A stretch of DNA of 64,000 nt from Bacteroidales bacterium UBA3843. Its GTDB lineage: Bacteria; Bacteroidota; Bacteroidia; Bacteroidales; Paludibacteraceae. The notes under the pieces are model-generated. The model saw only the letters and a list, made by a program, of their open reading frames with translations. It was not told the DNA's origin and did no database searches. The stretch lies in the NCBI GenBank assembly GCA_002392745.1, contig DGHR01000003.1, positions 62,001 to 126,000 on the forward strand, given 5' to 3'. Within the stretch, counting starts at the first letter, position 1; the number at the start of each line of letters is the position of its first letter. Below, piece after piece: positions 49,777 to 58,403 of this stretch. Both the position numbers and the translations under genes were made by a program.

Positions 49777-50232
49777 ATGCAAATACGGTATTATTTATAT
49801 AAATTTCTGTTGATGGCATGGCTGCTGATGCCAATAGCCGGCGCCAATGCCAGCAATGCCAATGACCGCACATCGGCGTATGCATCGTGGGGCTACAAGC
49901 CCTTGTATAGTACGGCTACGGCGAAACCCCAAGGGCGTGTTTACCAACTGAGCGGCAGTGTCCCGACATATCATTTCCGCTCTACCTCTCCGTATTCCTA
50001 TGTGCCCGGTCAAACCACAACCCAGAGCTCTGTTCCGAGCGTCCTTCCTTCCCGTCCGCGAAAAGTAGGGGAGGGGGGCTCCGAATGGAACTGGGGCGAC
50101 CCGGGGGAAGAGGACCCGATAGGCGTTTTGCCGGACCCTCAACCGGTTGGCGAACCGCTCGTCCTGCTCCTCATGGCGGCGCTCTATCTCCTTTGCGCAC
50201 GCATGTATGGCAAGCGAAAACAGCGTCTTTGA
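49777..50232 (+). CDS. Small secreted protein with C-terminal membrane anchor
   Basis: 151 residues. Start at ATG 49777, 6 bp after the stop of the giant gene. A signal peptide (KFLLMAWLLMPIAGANA) is followed by a Ser/Thr/Tyr/Pro-rich mature region. The C-terminus has a GEGGSEWNWGDPGEEDPIG acidic stretch, then PQPVGEPLVLLLMAALYLLCARMYGKRK cut here into motif PQPVGEP, a hydrophobic helix, and a basic end. That three-part pattern resembles sorting/anchor signals of the PEP-CTERM kind. It shares one transcription unit with the giant protein, closed by the terminator at 50240. Partner role inferred. Confidence 0.75.
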   Translation: MQIRYYLYKFLLMAWLLMPIAGANASNANDRTSAYASWGYKPLYSTATAKPQGRVYQLSGSVPTYHFRSTSPYSYVPGQTTTQSSVPSVLPSRPRKVGEGGSEWNWGDPGEEDPIGVLPDPQPVGEPLVLLLMAALYLLCARMYGKRKQRL

Positions 50233-50239
50233 TTTCCCC

Positions 50240-50270
50240 AAGCGCGGTCATTTCCTGACCGCGCTTTTCT
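50240..50270 (+). terminator. Strong terminator after the giant-protein unit
   Basis: 11-bp perfect stem AAGCGCGGTCA / TGACCGCGCTT with loop TTTCC (50251-50255), followed by TTCTTT. Confidence 0.9.
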
Positions 50271-50367
50271 TTGCAGGTCTTGCTCTTGCGGGTAGTACCG
50301 CGAGCCCTCTGGATGAGCGAAGCGTTCCGGATCTGCCGGATTTTCTGGAAAAAAAATTACCCTCACA

Positions 50368-50399
50368 CTTGCACCACTCAAAAAAAAGTTGTACCTTTG
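50368..50399 (+). promoter_or_regulatory. Promoter of the type III restriction-modification unit
   Basis: CTTG-N20-TACCTTTG. It gives a leader of about 360 nt before the methyltransferase start at 50766. Confidence 0.75.
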
Positions 50400-50403
50400 C
50401 AGG

Positions 50404-50765
50404 CGCAAAGGTTTTTAAGTCCCCCAAGACGCTGATACCCGGAACGTCCTCCCGACGTAACGGGAGGAGTGGCCTCCGCCGAGGAGGGAAGTAAAAAATG
50501 AAATAAAAAAGCGCAAAGCGTTGCGCAATAACATATAACATACTAAAAGCGTTTGCTTTATTGATGGAGTATATTCATTTCTCGACAACTTGAATTTTGG
50601 CATCCTGAAATATAGCGAAACGCTCACGCTTAGGCGTGGGCTTTTCTGCGTATATTGGAGCCAAAAGGAGTCGAGACCTGAATATACCGATATACAATGC
50701 AAAAGGCTCACGTTTTTGTATGTCTATAAGTGGCGCGAAAATGGCTAAAAAATAGACTACAAAAT
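50404..50765 (+). ncRNA. Structured leader or small RNA ahead of the methyltransferase gene
   Basis: A gene-free transcribed stretch with several stems: CCTCCCG...CGGGAGG near 50447-50467; GCTCACGC (50622-50629), loop TTAG, GCGTGGGC (50634-50641) followed by TTTTCT; and CTCGAC (50581-50586), which can pair with GTCGAG (50670-50675). GAGCC (about 50658) and GGCTC (about 50704) can pair as well. It may be a stand-alone RNA, a leader with attenuation, or both. I could not tie it to a named RNA family. Confidence 0.4.
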
Positions 50766-52337
50766 ATGGCAGAATTAAGCAAAGTAAAAAGCGATTTGAT
50801 TGCAGAGATTGAGAAACGTGTGGAAGACCATGTATTGGAACCGTCCAATGCAGAATTGCTGACCAAACTCATTTCTCAGGCGGACAATGACAACGAGGCA
50901 ATTTCGATTGCTGCGTTGGGCACGACCTATAAGCGTACCGGTTTGCATTTTGACAAACGGTTAGAGCGGTTGACGCATGACATCCGGTATTTCCGAAAGA
51001 ATGATAAACTTAGTTTCCACACAGATAATAGCAAACCTACGCACAAACTCATCATCGGCGATAACTATGAGGCTTTGCAGAATTTGCTGGTGCAATATAC
51101 CGGTGCGATAGGTGTCATATATATTGACCCTCCTTATGGAAAGGACAGTATGGGTGAGTTTGCGCAAACGAACTACCAGAATGCTATCACGCGTGACAAC
51201 CTGCTGTCTATGCTCTACCCGCGTCTGCAACTGGCTAAGCAACTATTGTCGGACAGTGGCGTTATTTTCTGCTCAATAGACGACAAAAACCAAGCCTATG
51301 TCAAGTGCCTTTTTGATGAAGTTTTTGGAGAAAGCAATTTTATTGCGAATATATGTCGTGAAGCAATAAAAGGCGGTACAAAGACAAAAAATATTAAGCA
51401 GGTTCACGATTATATAATTGTTTTTGCTAAGAATATTGCAGCAAATGAGAACGGAATATTATCAGGAGAGGAGTTCAGTGAGAACTATTCATATGATTAT
51501 TTAGACGAAAAAGGATTTTTTGCTAAAGGTAGAGAATTAAACAAGTGGGGAGCGAGCTCAAGGCGAGAAGATTCTCCATCTATGTGGTTCCCAATTAAAG
51601 GACCAGAAGGAGACGTGTATCCAATAAGAAATGATGGCTCAGAAGGAAGGTGGAGATGGGGACGAGAAAAACTATTAAAAGCTGTAGATGAAAATGAGGT
51701 TATATTTGAGAAGAGGGAAGATGGTACTTATGTGGCATATGAAAAAATTAGAGATAATAAGATAAAGAACAAACAACTAATATCGTTTCTTAAGGACTGT
51801 TTCTTAAATGCTAAGGGTAGCGAAGATTTGAAAGAAGTATTCAATACTCTTATGTCTCCCTTTGATTATGCTAAACCTGTAAATTTAATTTCGTATCTAA
51901 TAGAGAGCTTTCCCGAAGAAGATGCAATAATACTAGATTTCTTTGCAGGATCTGGGACTACAGGTCATGCAGTTTTAGATTTAAATAAGGATGGCGGCAA
52001 CCGCACGTTTATTCTGTGTCAGATGAACGAGAAAACGGACACGACACCCAACGGCATTGCATATGATGTGACCGCCAAACGGCTCAAACGAATCATGACA
52101 GGCGAGTGTTATGACGGCACAAAGGATTTTGAATGGATCAAGAAGAACAAGCCTTACGGCGGCAATCTCGATGTCTATGAGATAGACAAAGTGGCGGATT
52201 TTGAATATACCGAAGGCAAGTCGCCTTTTGATGTGATAGACGAAACGCTCTATGGTCAACCGCGTTTTGCTACGCTGCAAGAGAAAATAGATTGGGTGTG
52301 CTCGCATTTCGGCAACGCCCGCAAACAACTCGATTGA
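50766..52337 (+). CDS. Type III restriction-modification DNA methyltransferase (Mod)
   Basis: 523 residues. The start MAELSKVKSDLIAEIEKR at 50766 is preferred; the frame opens earlier only from a GTG. Beta-class adenine methyltransferase order: DPPY at 121-124 comes first, and the AdoMet motif DFFAGSG at 391-397 later. The target-recognition part lies between. About 51340-51985 is clearly more AT-rich than its flanks, with AGA/AGG/ATA codons rarely used in neighbours, as if this part had been exchanged. The restriction subunit starts 1 bp after the stop. It protects host DNA by N6-adenine methylation and is needed by Res for recognition. Confidence 0.93.
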   Translation: MAELSKVKSDLIAEIEKRVEDHVLEPSNAELLTKLISQADNDNEAISIAALGTTYKRTGLHFDKRLERLTHDIRYFRKNDKLSFHTDNSKPTHKLIIGDNYEALQNLLVQYTGAIGVIYIDPPYGKDSMGEFAQTNYQNAITRDNLLSMLYPRLQLAKQLLSDSGVIFCSIDDKNQAYVKCLFDEVFGESNFIANICREAIKGGTKTKNIKQVHDYIIVFAKNIAANENGILSGEEFSENYSYDYLDEKGFFAKGRELNKWGASSRREDSPSMWFPIKGPEGDVYPIRNDGSEGRWRWGREKLLKAVDENEVIFEKREDGTYVAYEKIRDNKIKNKQLISFLKDCFLNAKGSEDLKEVFNTLMSPFDYAKPVNLISYLIESFPEEDAIILDFFAGSGTTGHAVLDLNKDGGNRTFILCQMNEKTDTTPNGIAYDVTAKRLKRIMTGECYDGTKDFEWIKKNKPYGGNLDVYEIDKVADFEYTEGKSPFDVIDETLYGQPRFATLQEKIDWVCSHFGNARKQLD

Positions 52338-52338
52338 T

Positions 52339-54360
52339 ATGCTGCAAGAAATAAAAGATTTGCAACGCCGTGCAGTTGGCGAGTTGCTATTCAAGTCGGC
52401 GAAGAAACAAGAACTGACATTCCGTGCGCCAACCGGTAGCGGAAAGACCCATATGATGGCGGATTTCATGAACCGGGTACTGGCTCAAAATCCCGATGTG
52501 GTCTTTCTCGTTTCCACGCTTTCCAAAGGCGATTTGGCGGGACAGAACTACCGCTCGTTCTGCAAGAGGCGTGAAGAAGGGGTGTTTCCAAATATCCATC
52601 CGTATCTTATCTCCACGAACATCAGCGGCGAGGAATCGCTCTATATACCAACGGACTACAACGTCTATGTGTTACCCCGCGACTTATTCAAAAAGAACGG
52701 TCGTTTGATGGCAGGTCCTATGACCGCTTTTTTAGAGCAACTGACGCGTGGAGAGTTATTCGGCGGTCAGAACAAACGCATTTATCTCATAAAAGACGAG
52801 TGCCACCAAGCGACAAACAATCTGGACGAGATCTCGCCGAAATTCTTTAGCAAGACATTCAATTTCTCCGCCACGCCAAACCTCAGACGCGGACAGATGC
52901 CGGATGTGCAGATAACCGACGACGAAGCCGTACAAGCCAAACTAATCAAACGAGTGGAATTTGGCGATGAGACTGCAACCGTAGAAGATGCGATTTGCAA
53001 GTTTGAGGAAGTCAAGCAGCAATACTTGTCATTGGATGTCAATCCGTGTCTCATTATTCAGATTTCCAACAAAGAGAAAGCGGAAGAAGAGTGGCTGCGG
53101 AACATCAAACCCGTTCTGGACAAGACCGAGCACCAGAGCCTTAAATGGATGCTGATTGTCGATAAAGACAAAGATTGCGACACGAATGACGACCTCAAAA
53201 AACTGAAAGTCGATAAATGGAAAGAGTACGCAAAACTGCCTGCCTCCACGATAGATGTGATTATCTTCAAAATGGTTATTTCGGAAGGTTGGGATATTCC
53301 GCGTGCATGTATGTTGTACCAAGTACGCGACACCAAAAGCAAGCAGCTGGACGAGCAGGTGATGGGGCGTGTGCGGCGTAATCCGCGATTATTGGATTTC
53401 GAGACGCTGAATGCAGCGCAGCAAGAGTTAGCTACTACTGCGTGGATTTGGGGCATACTGCCGCAAGAGCGAACCAAAACGACGCAAGTGAGCCTTTGGA
53501 ATGACGAGCAGATTCAGCATAAGATGTTGCTCAAAACAACCCGTATCCTCTTACCTACCGAACGCAAGGATTTTAATGTAGAGGCTTTCTTTGAGACCCG
53601 GAAGAGTGTCGTGGCTCCGGAAGACATCTTTTCGCTGTACCATAAGCTGCAAGGTGCAGAGACCGATTTGCAGCACTTGTGTTATGAATACGCGGGTGAA
53701 AGCGTAGATAAATGGAAAGAGTTTATGATGAATATAGCAGCCGTACGGCATCAATATAACCGGTTTATCTGCAACTATGAAGAAAGTATGGTCGTAGCAG
53801 AGGAAGAGACCTCTTTCCCGGCACGGTCATACTATCTGGAGACAGGCAATAAGAACTCAGCCGTCAAGAGCTGGGTGTGGCGCAAAGCATCCAACGGCGC
53901 GTTTACGTTTGACAGCGACGCAGAGAGCGAATGGGCGGGCATATTGCAAGAAGTAGCCGAGAAATACAGTGTGCGTATCGAACCCGGAGAGTTCTTCAAC
54001 GAGGAAACGCGCTATCTATGGGGAAAGAATTTCTTGCCGAACTCGGAAATACGTTATGAGTATTACGCAGATGGTGTACATTCGTCGTATCCTGATTTTG
54101 TGATGAAAGATCAAATGGGGCGTATCCATCTGTTTGAAGTCAAGAGTGTCAACCGCTCTGCCGGCACAAATATAGATTCCGCCGAGTATGAGGAAAAAGT
54201 GCGCCAACTGAAAGAGTGCTATCGCGCTTGCTCCAAGAAATTAGGCGGATATATTTTCTACCTGCCGTTACTCAAAGAGGATACATGGCAAATTACTCGT
54301 TTTGACAATGGAGAGGAAACAATGCTAACCGAAGATGCATTCAGGGAATCCTTCAAATAA
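52339..54360 (+). CDS. Type III restriction enzyme Res subunit (helicase-nuclease)
   Basis: 673 residues, shorter than classical Res (about 900). Helicase motifs: Walker A APTGSGKT at 30-37, DECH box at 153-156, FSATP (motif III-like), VISEGWDIPRA and DEQVMGRVRRNP (motif VI). The C-terminal nuclease fits PD-(D/E)xK: YPDFVM with Asp586, then LFEVKS with Glu600 and Lys602. With Mod it cuts unmethylated DNA after ATP-driven motion. No stop or frame break is seen, so the system looks intact. Confidence 0.92.
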   Translation: MLQEIKDLQRRAVGELLFKSAKKQELTFRAPTGSGKTHMMADFMNRVLAQNPDVVFLVSTLSKGDLAGQNYRSFCKRREEGVFPNIHPYLISTNISGEESLYIPTDYNVYVLPRDLFKKNGRLMAGPMTAFLEQLTRGELFGGQNKRIYLIKDECHQATNNLDEISPKFFSKTFNFSATPNLRRGQMPDVQITDDEAVQAKLIKRVEFGDETATVEDAICKFEEVKQQYLSLDVNPCLIIQISNKEKAEEEWLRNIKPVLDKTEHQSLKWMLIVDKDKDCDTNDDLKKLKVDKWKEYAKLPASTIDVIIFKMVISEGWDIPRACMLYQVRDTKSKQLDEQVMGRVRRNPRLLDFETLNAAQQELATTAWIWGILPQERTKTTQVSLWNDEQIQHKMLLKTTRILLPTERKDFNVEAFFETRKSVVAPEDIFSLYHKLQGAETDLQHLCYEYAGESVDKWKEFMMNIAAVRHQYNRFICNYEESMVVAEEETSFPARSYYLETGNKNSAVKSWVWRKASNGAFTFDSDAESEWAGILQEVAEKYSVRIEPGEFFNEETRYLWGKNFLPNSEIRYEYYADGVHSSYPDFVMKDQMGRIHLFEVKSVNRSAGTNIDSAEYEEKVRQLKECYRACSKKLGGYIFYLPLLKEDTWQITRFDNGEETMLTEDAFRESFK

Positions 54361-54503
54361 ATCTCCATACTCTCAACCTTGATTAAACCGATGGAGTAGG
54401 ATTATTCCGTTGTGTAAACATTTAGGGTGGGGCATTGCCTCGCCCTCTTTTTTGCAAAACAATGTACGCAAAATCATTAGTGTCCATTTAAAATCACATT
54501 TTA

Positions 54504-54535
54504 TTTGCATATCTCAAAAAAAAGTCGTACCTTTG
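54504..54535 (+). promoter_or_regulatory. Promoter upstream of the YkvA-like gene
   Basis: TTTG-N20-TACCTTTG. The spacer CATATCTCAAAAAAAAGTCG closely matches that of the promoter at 50368. Confidence 0.75.
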
Positions 54536-54630
54536 CATCCGCAAAGGTTGTTTGTGACGATGATGGAAATGCGACCAATACATCGGACTTTGTATAAAGA
54601 AGGGAATAGCAACTTTGACCATCAGACTAT

Positions 54631-54825
54631 ATGCAAAAGTCAACTAAAAACAAACTGAACATCTGGATTGGGGCGTTGATAGCCTTTATCTACGTCCTTA
54701 TTCCGGTGGATTTGTCGCCCGATGCGGTGCCTGTCCTTGGATGGATTGATGACATTATTGCTATTCTGCTGGCCGTCGCCAACGGACTGCTTTGGGCCTC
54801 CAAAATCAAGAAAAACAAGGAGTAG
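54631..54825 (+). CDS. YkvA/DUF1232 family small membrane protein
   Basis: 64 residues with one or two membrane helices. The family signature 'YVLIPVDLSPDAVPVLGWIDD' (split: YVLIPVDLSPD, VPVLGWIDD) is present, followed by a second hydrophobic stretch and a Lys-rich end. DUF1232 proteins are short membrane proteins of unknown function. It has its own promoter with a leader of about 90 nt. Confidence 0.88.
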   Translation: MQKSTKNKLNIWIGALIAFIYVLIPVDLSPDAVPVLGWIDDIIAILLAVANGLLWASKIKKNKE

Positions 54826-55171
54826 GGCAGTGCCCTATACACTATAAACCATAAACCATACACCATACACAATCTATCTCGACCGCGTGTCGAGTTTTTA
54901 TCGACCTTTTCTTCATATTGAAGGGGGTGATTTCCGGGTGATTTCGGGGTGATTTGGGGGTGATAAGGGGGAGATTGCTATAGCGTTAGAATACTTTTAG
55001 TGCAGAATTTTGCGCGAAAATTGGCACTTTGGCACTTTGGCACTTTACTTAATCTAGTATATACGTAGTATATACTACAAAATGCGTGTCAAATCAGCGA
55101 TTTGAAAGAAAGTGGAGAAGAACCCTCCATATGATATGAATATTCATTAAACAACTAAATCAGACGATATT
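54826..55171. other. Gene-free stretch with the second dispersed repeat
   Basis: It begins with an AT-rich ACCATAAACCATACACCATA stretch and contains repeat copy B (54921-55083). No promoter of the usual type was found for the following gene. Confidence 0.6.
54921..55083 (+). repeat. Dispersed ~160-bp repeat, copy B
   Basis: Block 1: 11-bp iterations (GGGGGTGATTT, CCGGGTGATTT, CGGGGTGATTT, GGGGGTGATAA). Block 2: a conserved core with AGAATTTTGCGCGAAAA. Block 3: three GGCACTTT repeats, one more than copy A. Block 4: AGTATATAC twice around a GT/AG centre. Same order as copy A (8325-8473), inverted in the window. It lies about 90 bp before a conserved basic-protein gene. Confidence 0.85.
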
Positions 55172-55663
55172 ATGAGCCAAATTGAATTTACGGATCCGGT
55201 CAAATCAATGCGTGGAACACCTGTCAAAGGTAGCGGTTTGATTATGCGGAAAAAGAAGTTCCGCGCACCCACAGGAAAAGTGCTTAAAGAAGGAGTGCAG
55301 GAGTCGTACAAGATTGTCAATCCCCGCGATTACACACGAAATCCGCCTAAAGGTGCCGAATTAGCCAATATTTTGAGCTTTGCGGAGTCTAAACGTCGCT
55401 CGACCGAAATCATCAATGCCGGTAAACTTACGGACGATGAACTCGCAGCTATGACTCCGGAACAACGTGCCAAAATGCTTGAACTGCGCACAGAATTGGA
55501 AAACTTCAAAAAGCGTTTCTACGCGCAGTTCAAACAGGCTGACCCGGAAGCGCCGTTCGAGAAGAAACCCGAACCAAACTCCATGAAACTCCGGCGAAAG
55601 CAATATTCCAAACTCGACAACTTCATCCAGGCAATCATGCGTGAGAGACTCAAAAAACAATAA
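55172..55663 (+). CDS. Conserved basic protein, unknown function
   Basis: 163 residues, Lys/Arg-rich, with no signal peptide or membrane helix. Segments RDYTRNPPKGAELANILSFA, ELENFKKRFYAQFKQADPEA and LRRKQYSKLDNFIQAIMRER look like a conserved family of the Bacteroidales, but I cannot name a domain. Its basic charge and helical make-up would suit nucleic-acid binding. It follows the dispersed repeat copy B. Confidence 0.75.
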   Translation: MSQIEFTDPVKSMRGTPVKGSGLIMRKKKFRAPTGKVLKEGVQESYKIVNPRDYTRNPPKGAELANILSFAESKRRSTEIINAGKLTDDELAAMTPEQRAKMLELRTELENFKKRFYAQFKQADPEAPFEKKPEPNSMKLRRKQYSKLDNFIQAIMRERLKKQ

Positions 55664-55810
55664 TCCGACATTCAGCTTACTGACATTATGGCAGTACATT
55701 TTTATTTGGTATAATTATTGTACAATTTCAACTGCAATATTTTATTTGTATTTCATATATATTGTTTATAAATCTAATCTGTATTATGTAAAATAGCATT
55801 TTTCGAGAAC

Positions 55811-55839
55811 TCCCTATTTAGGGATATTCTTGAGAATAT
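55811..55839. promoter_or_regulatory. Two abutting palindromes upstream of lon
   Basis: TCCCTA-TT-TAGGGA (55811-55824) and ATATTCT-TG-AGAATAT (55824-55839) lie 52-80 bp before the lon start. Candidate operator for heat-shock or stress control; they are not CIRCE or HspR sites by sequence. Confidence 0.45.
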
Positions 55840-55890
55840 TACGGCGAAGATTCACAATTTTTAACGGACACAAATGAACTAAAAAAGAAT

Positions 55891-58266
55891 ATGACTAAGA
55901 AAACCGAAGATATTGAAGAAATCAAGCAATACGAAGTATTGCCCGTTAGAAACACCGTTTTGTTTCCCGGCGTGCTGATGCCCGTGGCTGTCTCGCGTAA
56001 GACCAGTCTCAAGCTTATTAAAGCGGCACACAAGGCGAAACGGCAAATCCTTGTGCTCGCTCAACGCGACAGTGCTGTTGACGAACCGGACGGAAACGAC
56101 TTGTACGCGCTGGGAACAATAGCCCGGATTATGCAAATCGTGCCGGTGCCCGATATGGACGCCGAAGAGCATGTAATGGCTATTCTGGAAGGCGTAAAAC
56201 GTGTACAAGCCATTGCTTTTCAGGAGAATGAAACAGGTCTGCTGACCGCGGAGGTACAGGTGCTGGAGGAACAGATGCCGCTGAAAAACGACAAACAGTT
56301 TGCCGCCACCCACGATTCAATCCGTGAACTGGTGCTGAATATCCTCAGCCACCGCGACAATCCTTCTGCAGACCTCCAACTGACACTCCGTACCATCAAC
56401 AACGCCCCTACCCTCGTGAACTATGTCTGCGCCACCTATGACATTTCCATGGAGCAGAAGCAGGAACTTCTGGCTATCGATTCATTGCCGGAAAGAGCCA
56501 CAGCCATGCTTGCTATCCTGGAGAAAGACAACGAGATGCAGAATATCAAGGCGGATATACGCCGTCGTACGCATGAGGCGATGGACAAGCAGCAGCGCGA
56601 ATATTTCCTGCAACAAGAGATAGAAACTATCAAACAGGACCTGGGAGACACCGGCGCTGAGACTATCAAGGACCTGCGCGAACGCGCCGCCAAACAACAC
56701 TGGTCTGAAGCCGTGGCTAAGGTCTTTGAGAAAGAACTGCTGCGACTCGAGCGTATGCCCCTGCACTCGCCGGACTACTCCACTCAACTCAATTATCTGG
56801 AGACGTTGCTGGAACTGCCTTGGGGCATTTACAGCGAGGACAACTACGATATGAAACACGCGCAGGAGGTCCTCAATCGCGACCACTACGGATTGGACAA
56901 AGTGAAGGAACGTATCGTCGAATATCTGGCGGTACAACGCCAACTGGGCCTTCGTAGCGAAAAAGACAAGCGCGAACATCCGGTCAAATCCCCTATCCTG
57001 TGTCTCTACGGACCTCCGGGAGTCGGCAAAACCAGTCTCGGCAAGAGTATCGCAGAGGCGCTCGGACGCAAATATACACGCGTTTCGCTGGGCGGACTGC
57101 ACGACGAAGCGGAGATACGCGGACACAGACGCACATACATCGGTGCGCTGCCGGGACGTATTATTGACAGCATCAGAAAATGTGGGACTTCCAACCCCGT
57201 CTTTGTGCTCGATGAGATTGATAAAATCGGTGCGGACTACAAGGGCGATCCCACTTCAGCCTTGCTCGAAGTGCTGGACCCGGAACAGAACAGTACTTTC
57301 CACGACAATTTCCTGGATGTCGATTACAACCTGAGCCAGGTGCTCTTTATCGCTACAGCCAATAGTCTGGAGACCATCCCGCGGCCGTTGCTGGACAGAA
57401 TGGAACTGATTGAGATGACTGGATACCTGCAGGAGGAAAAAGAGGAAATAGCCAAGCGCCACCTCATCCCGAAGGAACTGGCTAACCATGGACTGAAAGC
57501 CAACCAGCTGCGCTTGAAAAAGGAAATCATCGGCCATATCATCGACGACTACACGCGCGAATCGGGCGTGCGCTCGCTCGAACGGCAAATAGCTACTATC
57601 TGCCGCAAGATTGATACCAAACTGGCTCTGAATGAAGAATACAATGTCTCTGTTACCCTGAATGACCTGCGTGAATATCTGGGACAAGCGCGTTTTAGCC
57701 GCGACAGTTGGGAGACCAACAAATATGTGGGGGTTGTTACGGGCTTGGCTTGGACACAGGTCGGCGGAGAGATTCTGTTCATCGAGACCAGCCTCTCTGC
57801 CGCCAAATCGCCGTCACTGACGCTTACCGGCAACCTGGGAGATGTGATGAAAGAGAGCGCTACACTCGCACTCGGTTATGTGAAGGCCCATGCTAAACAG
57901 TTGGGCATCAAACCCGATGTGTTCGAAAAAACGGCTGTGCATATCCACGTGCCGGAAGGCGCTATACCCAAAGACGGCCCAAGTGCAGGAATAACCATGA
58001 CAACGGCGCTGGTCAGTGCCTTTACAGGCCGACTGGTCAAACCGCGTATCGCGATGACTGGAGAAATGACCCTGCGCGGCAAAGTACTGCCTATTGGCGG
58101 TGTGAAAGAAAAACTGCTGGCTGCCAAACGCGCGGGTATCACGGATATTATCCTCTGCGAGGACAATAGAAAGGATGTGGTGGAAATACCGGAGATATAC
58201 CTGAAAGGTCTGCATTTCCACTTTGTGCATGACATCAGCGAGGTACTAAAAGAAGCGCTCCAATAA
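55891..58266 (+). CDS. lon: ATP-dependent Lon protease
   Basis: 791 residues. The N-terminal LON substrate-binding domain (about 14-205) is followed by a AAA+ module with Walker A GPPGVGKT at 374-381 and Walker B FVLDEIDK. The protease domain holds KDGPSAG with catalytic Ser698, and GGVKEKLL with catalytic Lys741. Cytoplasmic hexamer that degrades damaged and regulatory proteins. It is transcribed alone, with palindromes upstream and a terminator overlapping its stop codon. Confidence 0.98.
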   Translation: MTKKTEDIEEIKQYEVLPVRNTVLFPGVLMPVAVSRKTSLKLIKAAHKAKRQILVLAQRDSAVDEPDGNDLYALGTIARIMQIVPVPDMDAEEHVMAILEGVKRVQAIAFQENETGLLTAEVQVLEEQMPLKNDKQFAATHDSIRELVLNILSHRDNPSADLQLTLRTINNAPTLVNYVCATYDISMEQKQELLAIDSLPERATAMLAILEKDNEMQNIKADIRRRTHEAMDKQQREYFLQQEIETIKQDLGDTGAETIKDLRERAAKQHWSEAVAKVFEKELLRLERMPLHSPDYSTQLNYLETLLELPWGIYSEDNYDMKHAQEVLNRDHYGLDKVKERIVEYLAVQRQLGLRSEKDKREHPVKSPILCLYGPPGVGKTSLGKSIAEALGRKYTRVSLGGLHDEAEIRGHRRTYIGALPGRIIDSIRKCGTSNPVFVLDEIDKIGADYKGDPTSALLEVLDPEQNSTFHDNFLDVDYNLSQVLFIATANSLETIPRPLLDRMELIEMTGYLQEEKEEIAKRHLIPKELANHGLKANQLRLKKEIIGHIIDDYTRESGVRSLERQIATICRKIDTKLALNEEYNVSVTLNDLREYLGQARFSRDSWETNKYVGVVTGLAWTQVGGEILFIETSLSAAKSPSLTLTGNLGDVMKESATLALGYVKAHAKQLGIKPDVFEKTAVHIHVPEGAIPKDGPSAGITMTTALVSAFTGRLVKPRIAMTGEMTLRGKVLPIGGVKEKLLAAKRAGITDIILCEDNRKDVVEIPEIYLKGLHFHFVHDISEVLKEALQ

Positions 58267-58282
58267 AGCGCTTCTTTTTTTT
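58252..58282 (+). terminator. lon terminator
   Basis: Stem GAAGCGCT (58252-58259) / AGCGCTTC (58267-58274), then eight T. The stop codon of lon lies in the loop. Confidence 0.92.
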
Positions 58283-58318
58283 AGTATCATAACAAGCGTT
58301 CGGCATTATGCGGAATAA

Positions 58319-58400
58319 GACCGGCTATACCAGACAGAATACAGATCGGCTACACCTGACAGAATACAGACCGGCTACACATGACAGAATATAGACCGAT
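58319..58400. repeat. 25-bp tandem repeats
   Basis: Three units of the form GACCGGCTACACCTGACAG + AATACA, with 1-4 differences between units, and a partial fourth. Period 25 bp. Lies between lon and the XRE gene. Confidence 0.85.
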
Positions 58401-58403
58401 AAT

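Noticed and set aside
50730..50765. Longer start of the methyltransferase from a GTG
   Set aside because: The residues before 50766 are not part of the Mod family start, and ATG 50766 begins a typical MAELSK helix.
54410..54658. Frame of 82 codons ahead of the YkvA gene
   Set aside because: It crosses the promoter at 54504-54535 and has no motif; the YkvA signature is in the other frame.
58319..58400. CRISPR array
   Set aside because: Units are directly adjacent without spacers, and no cas genes are present.
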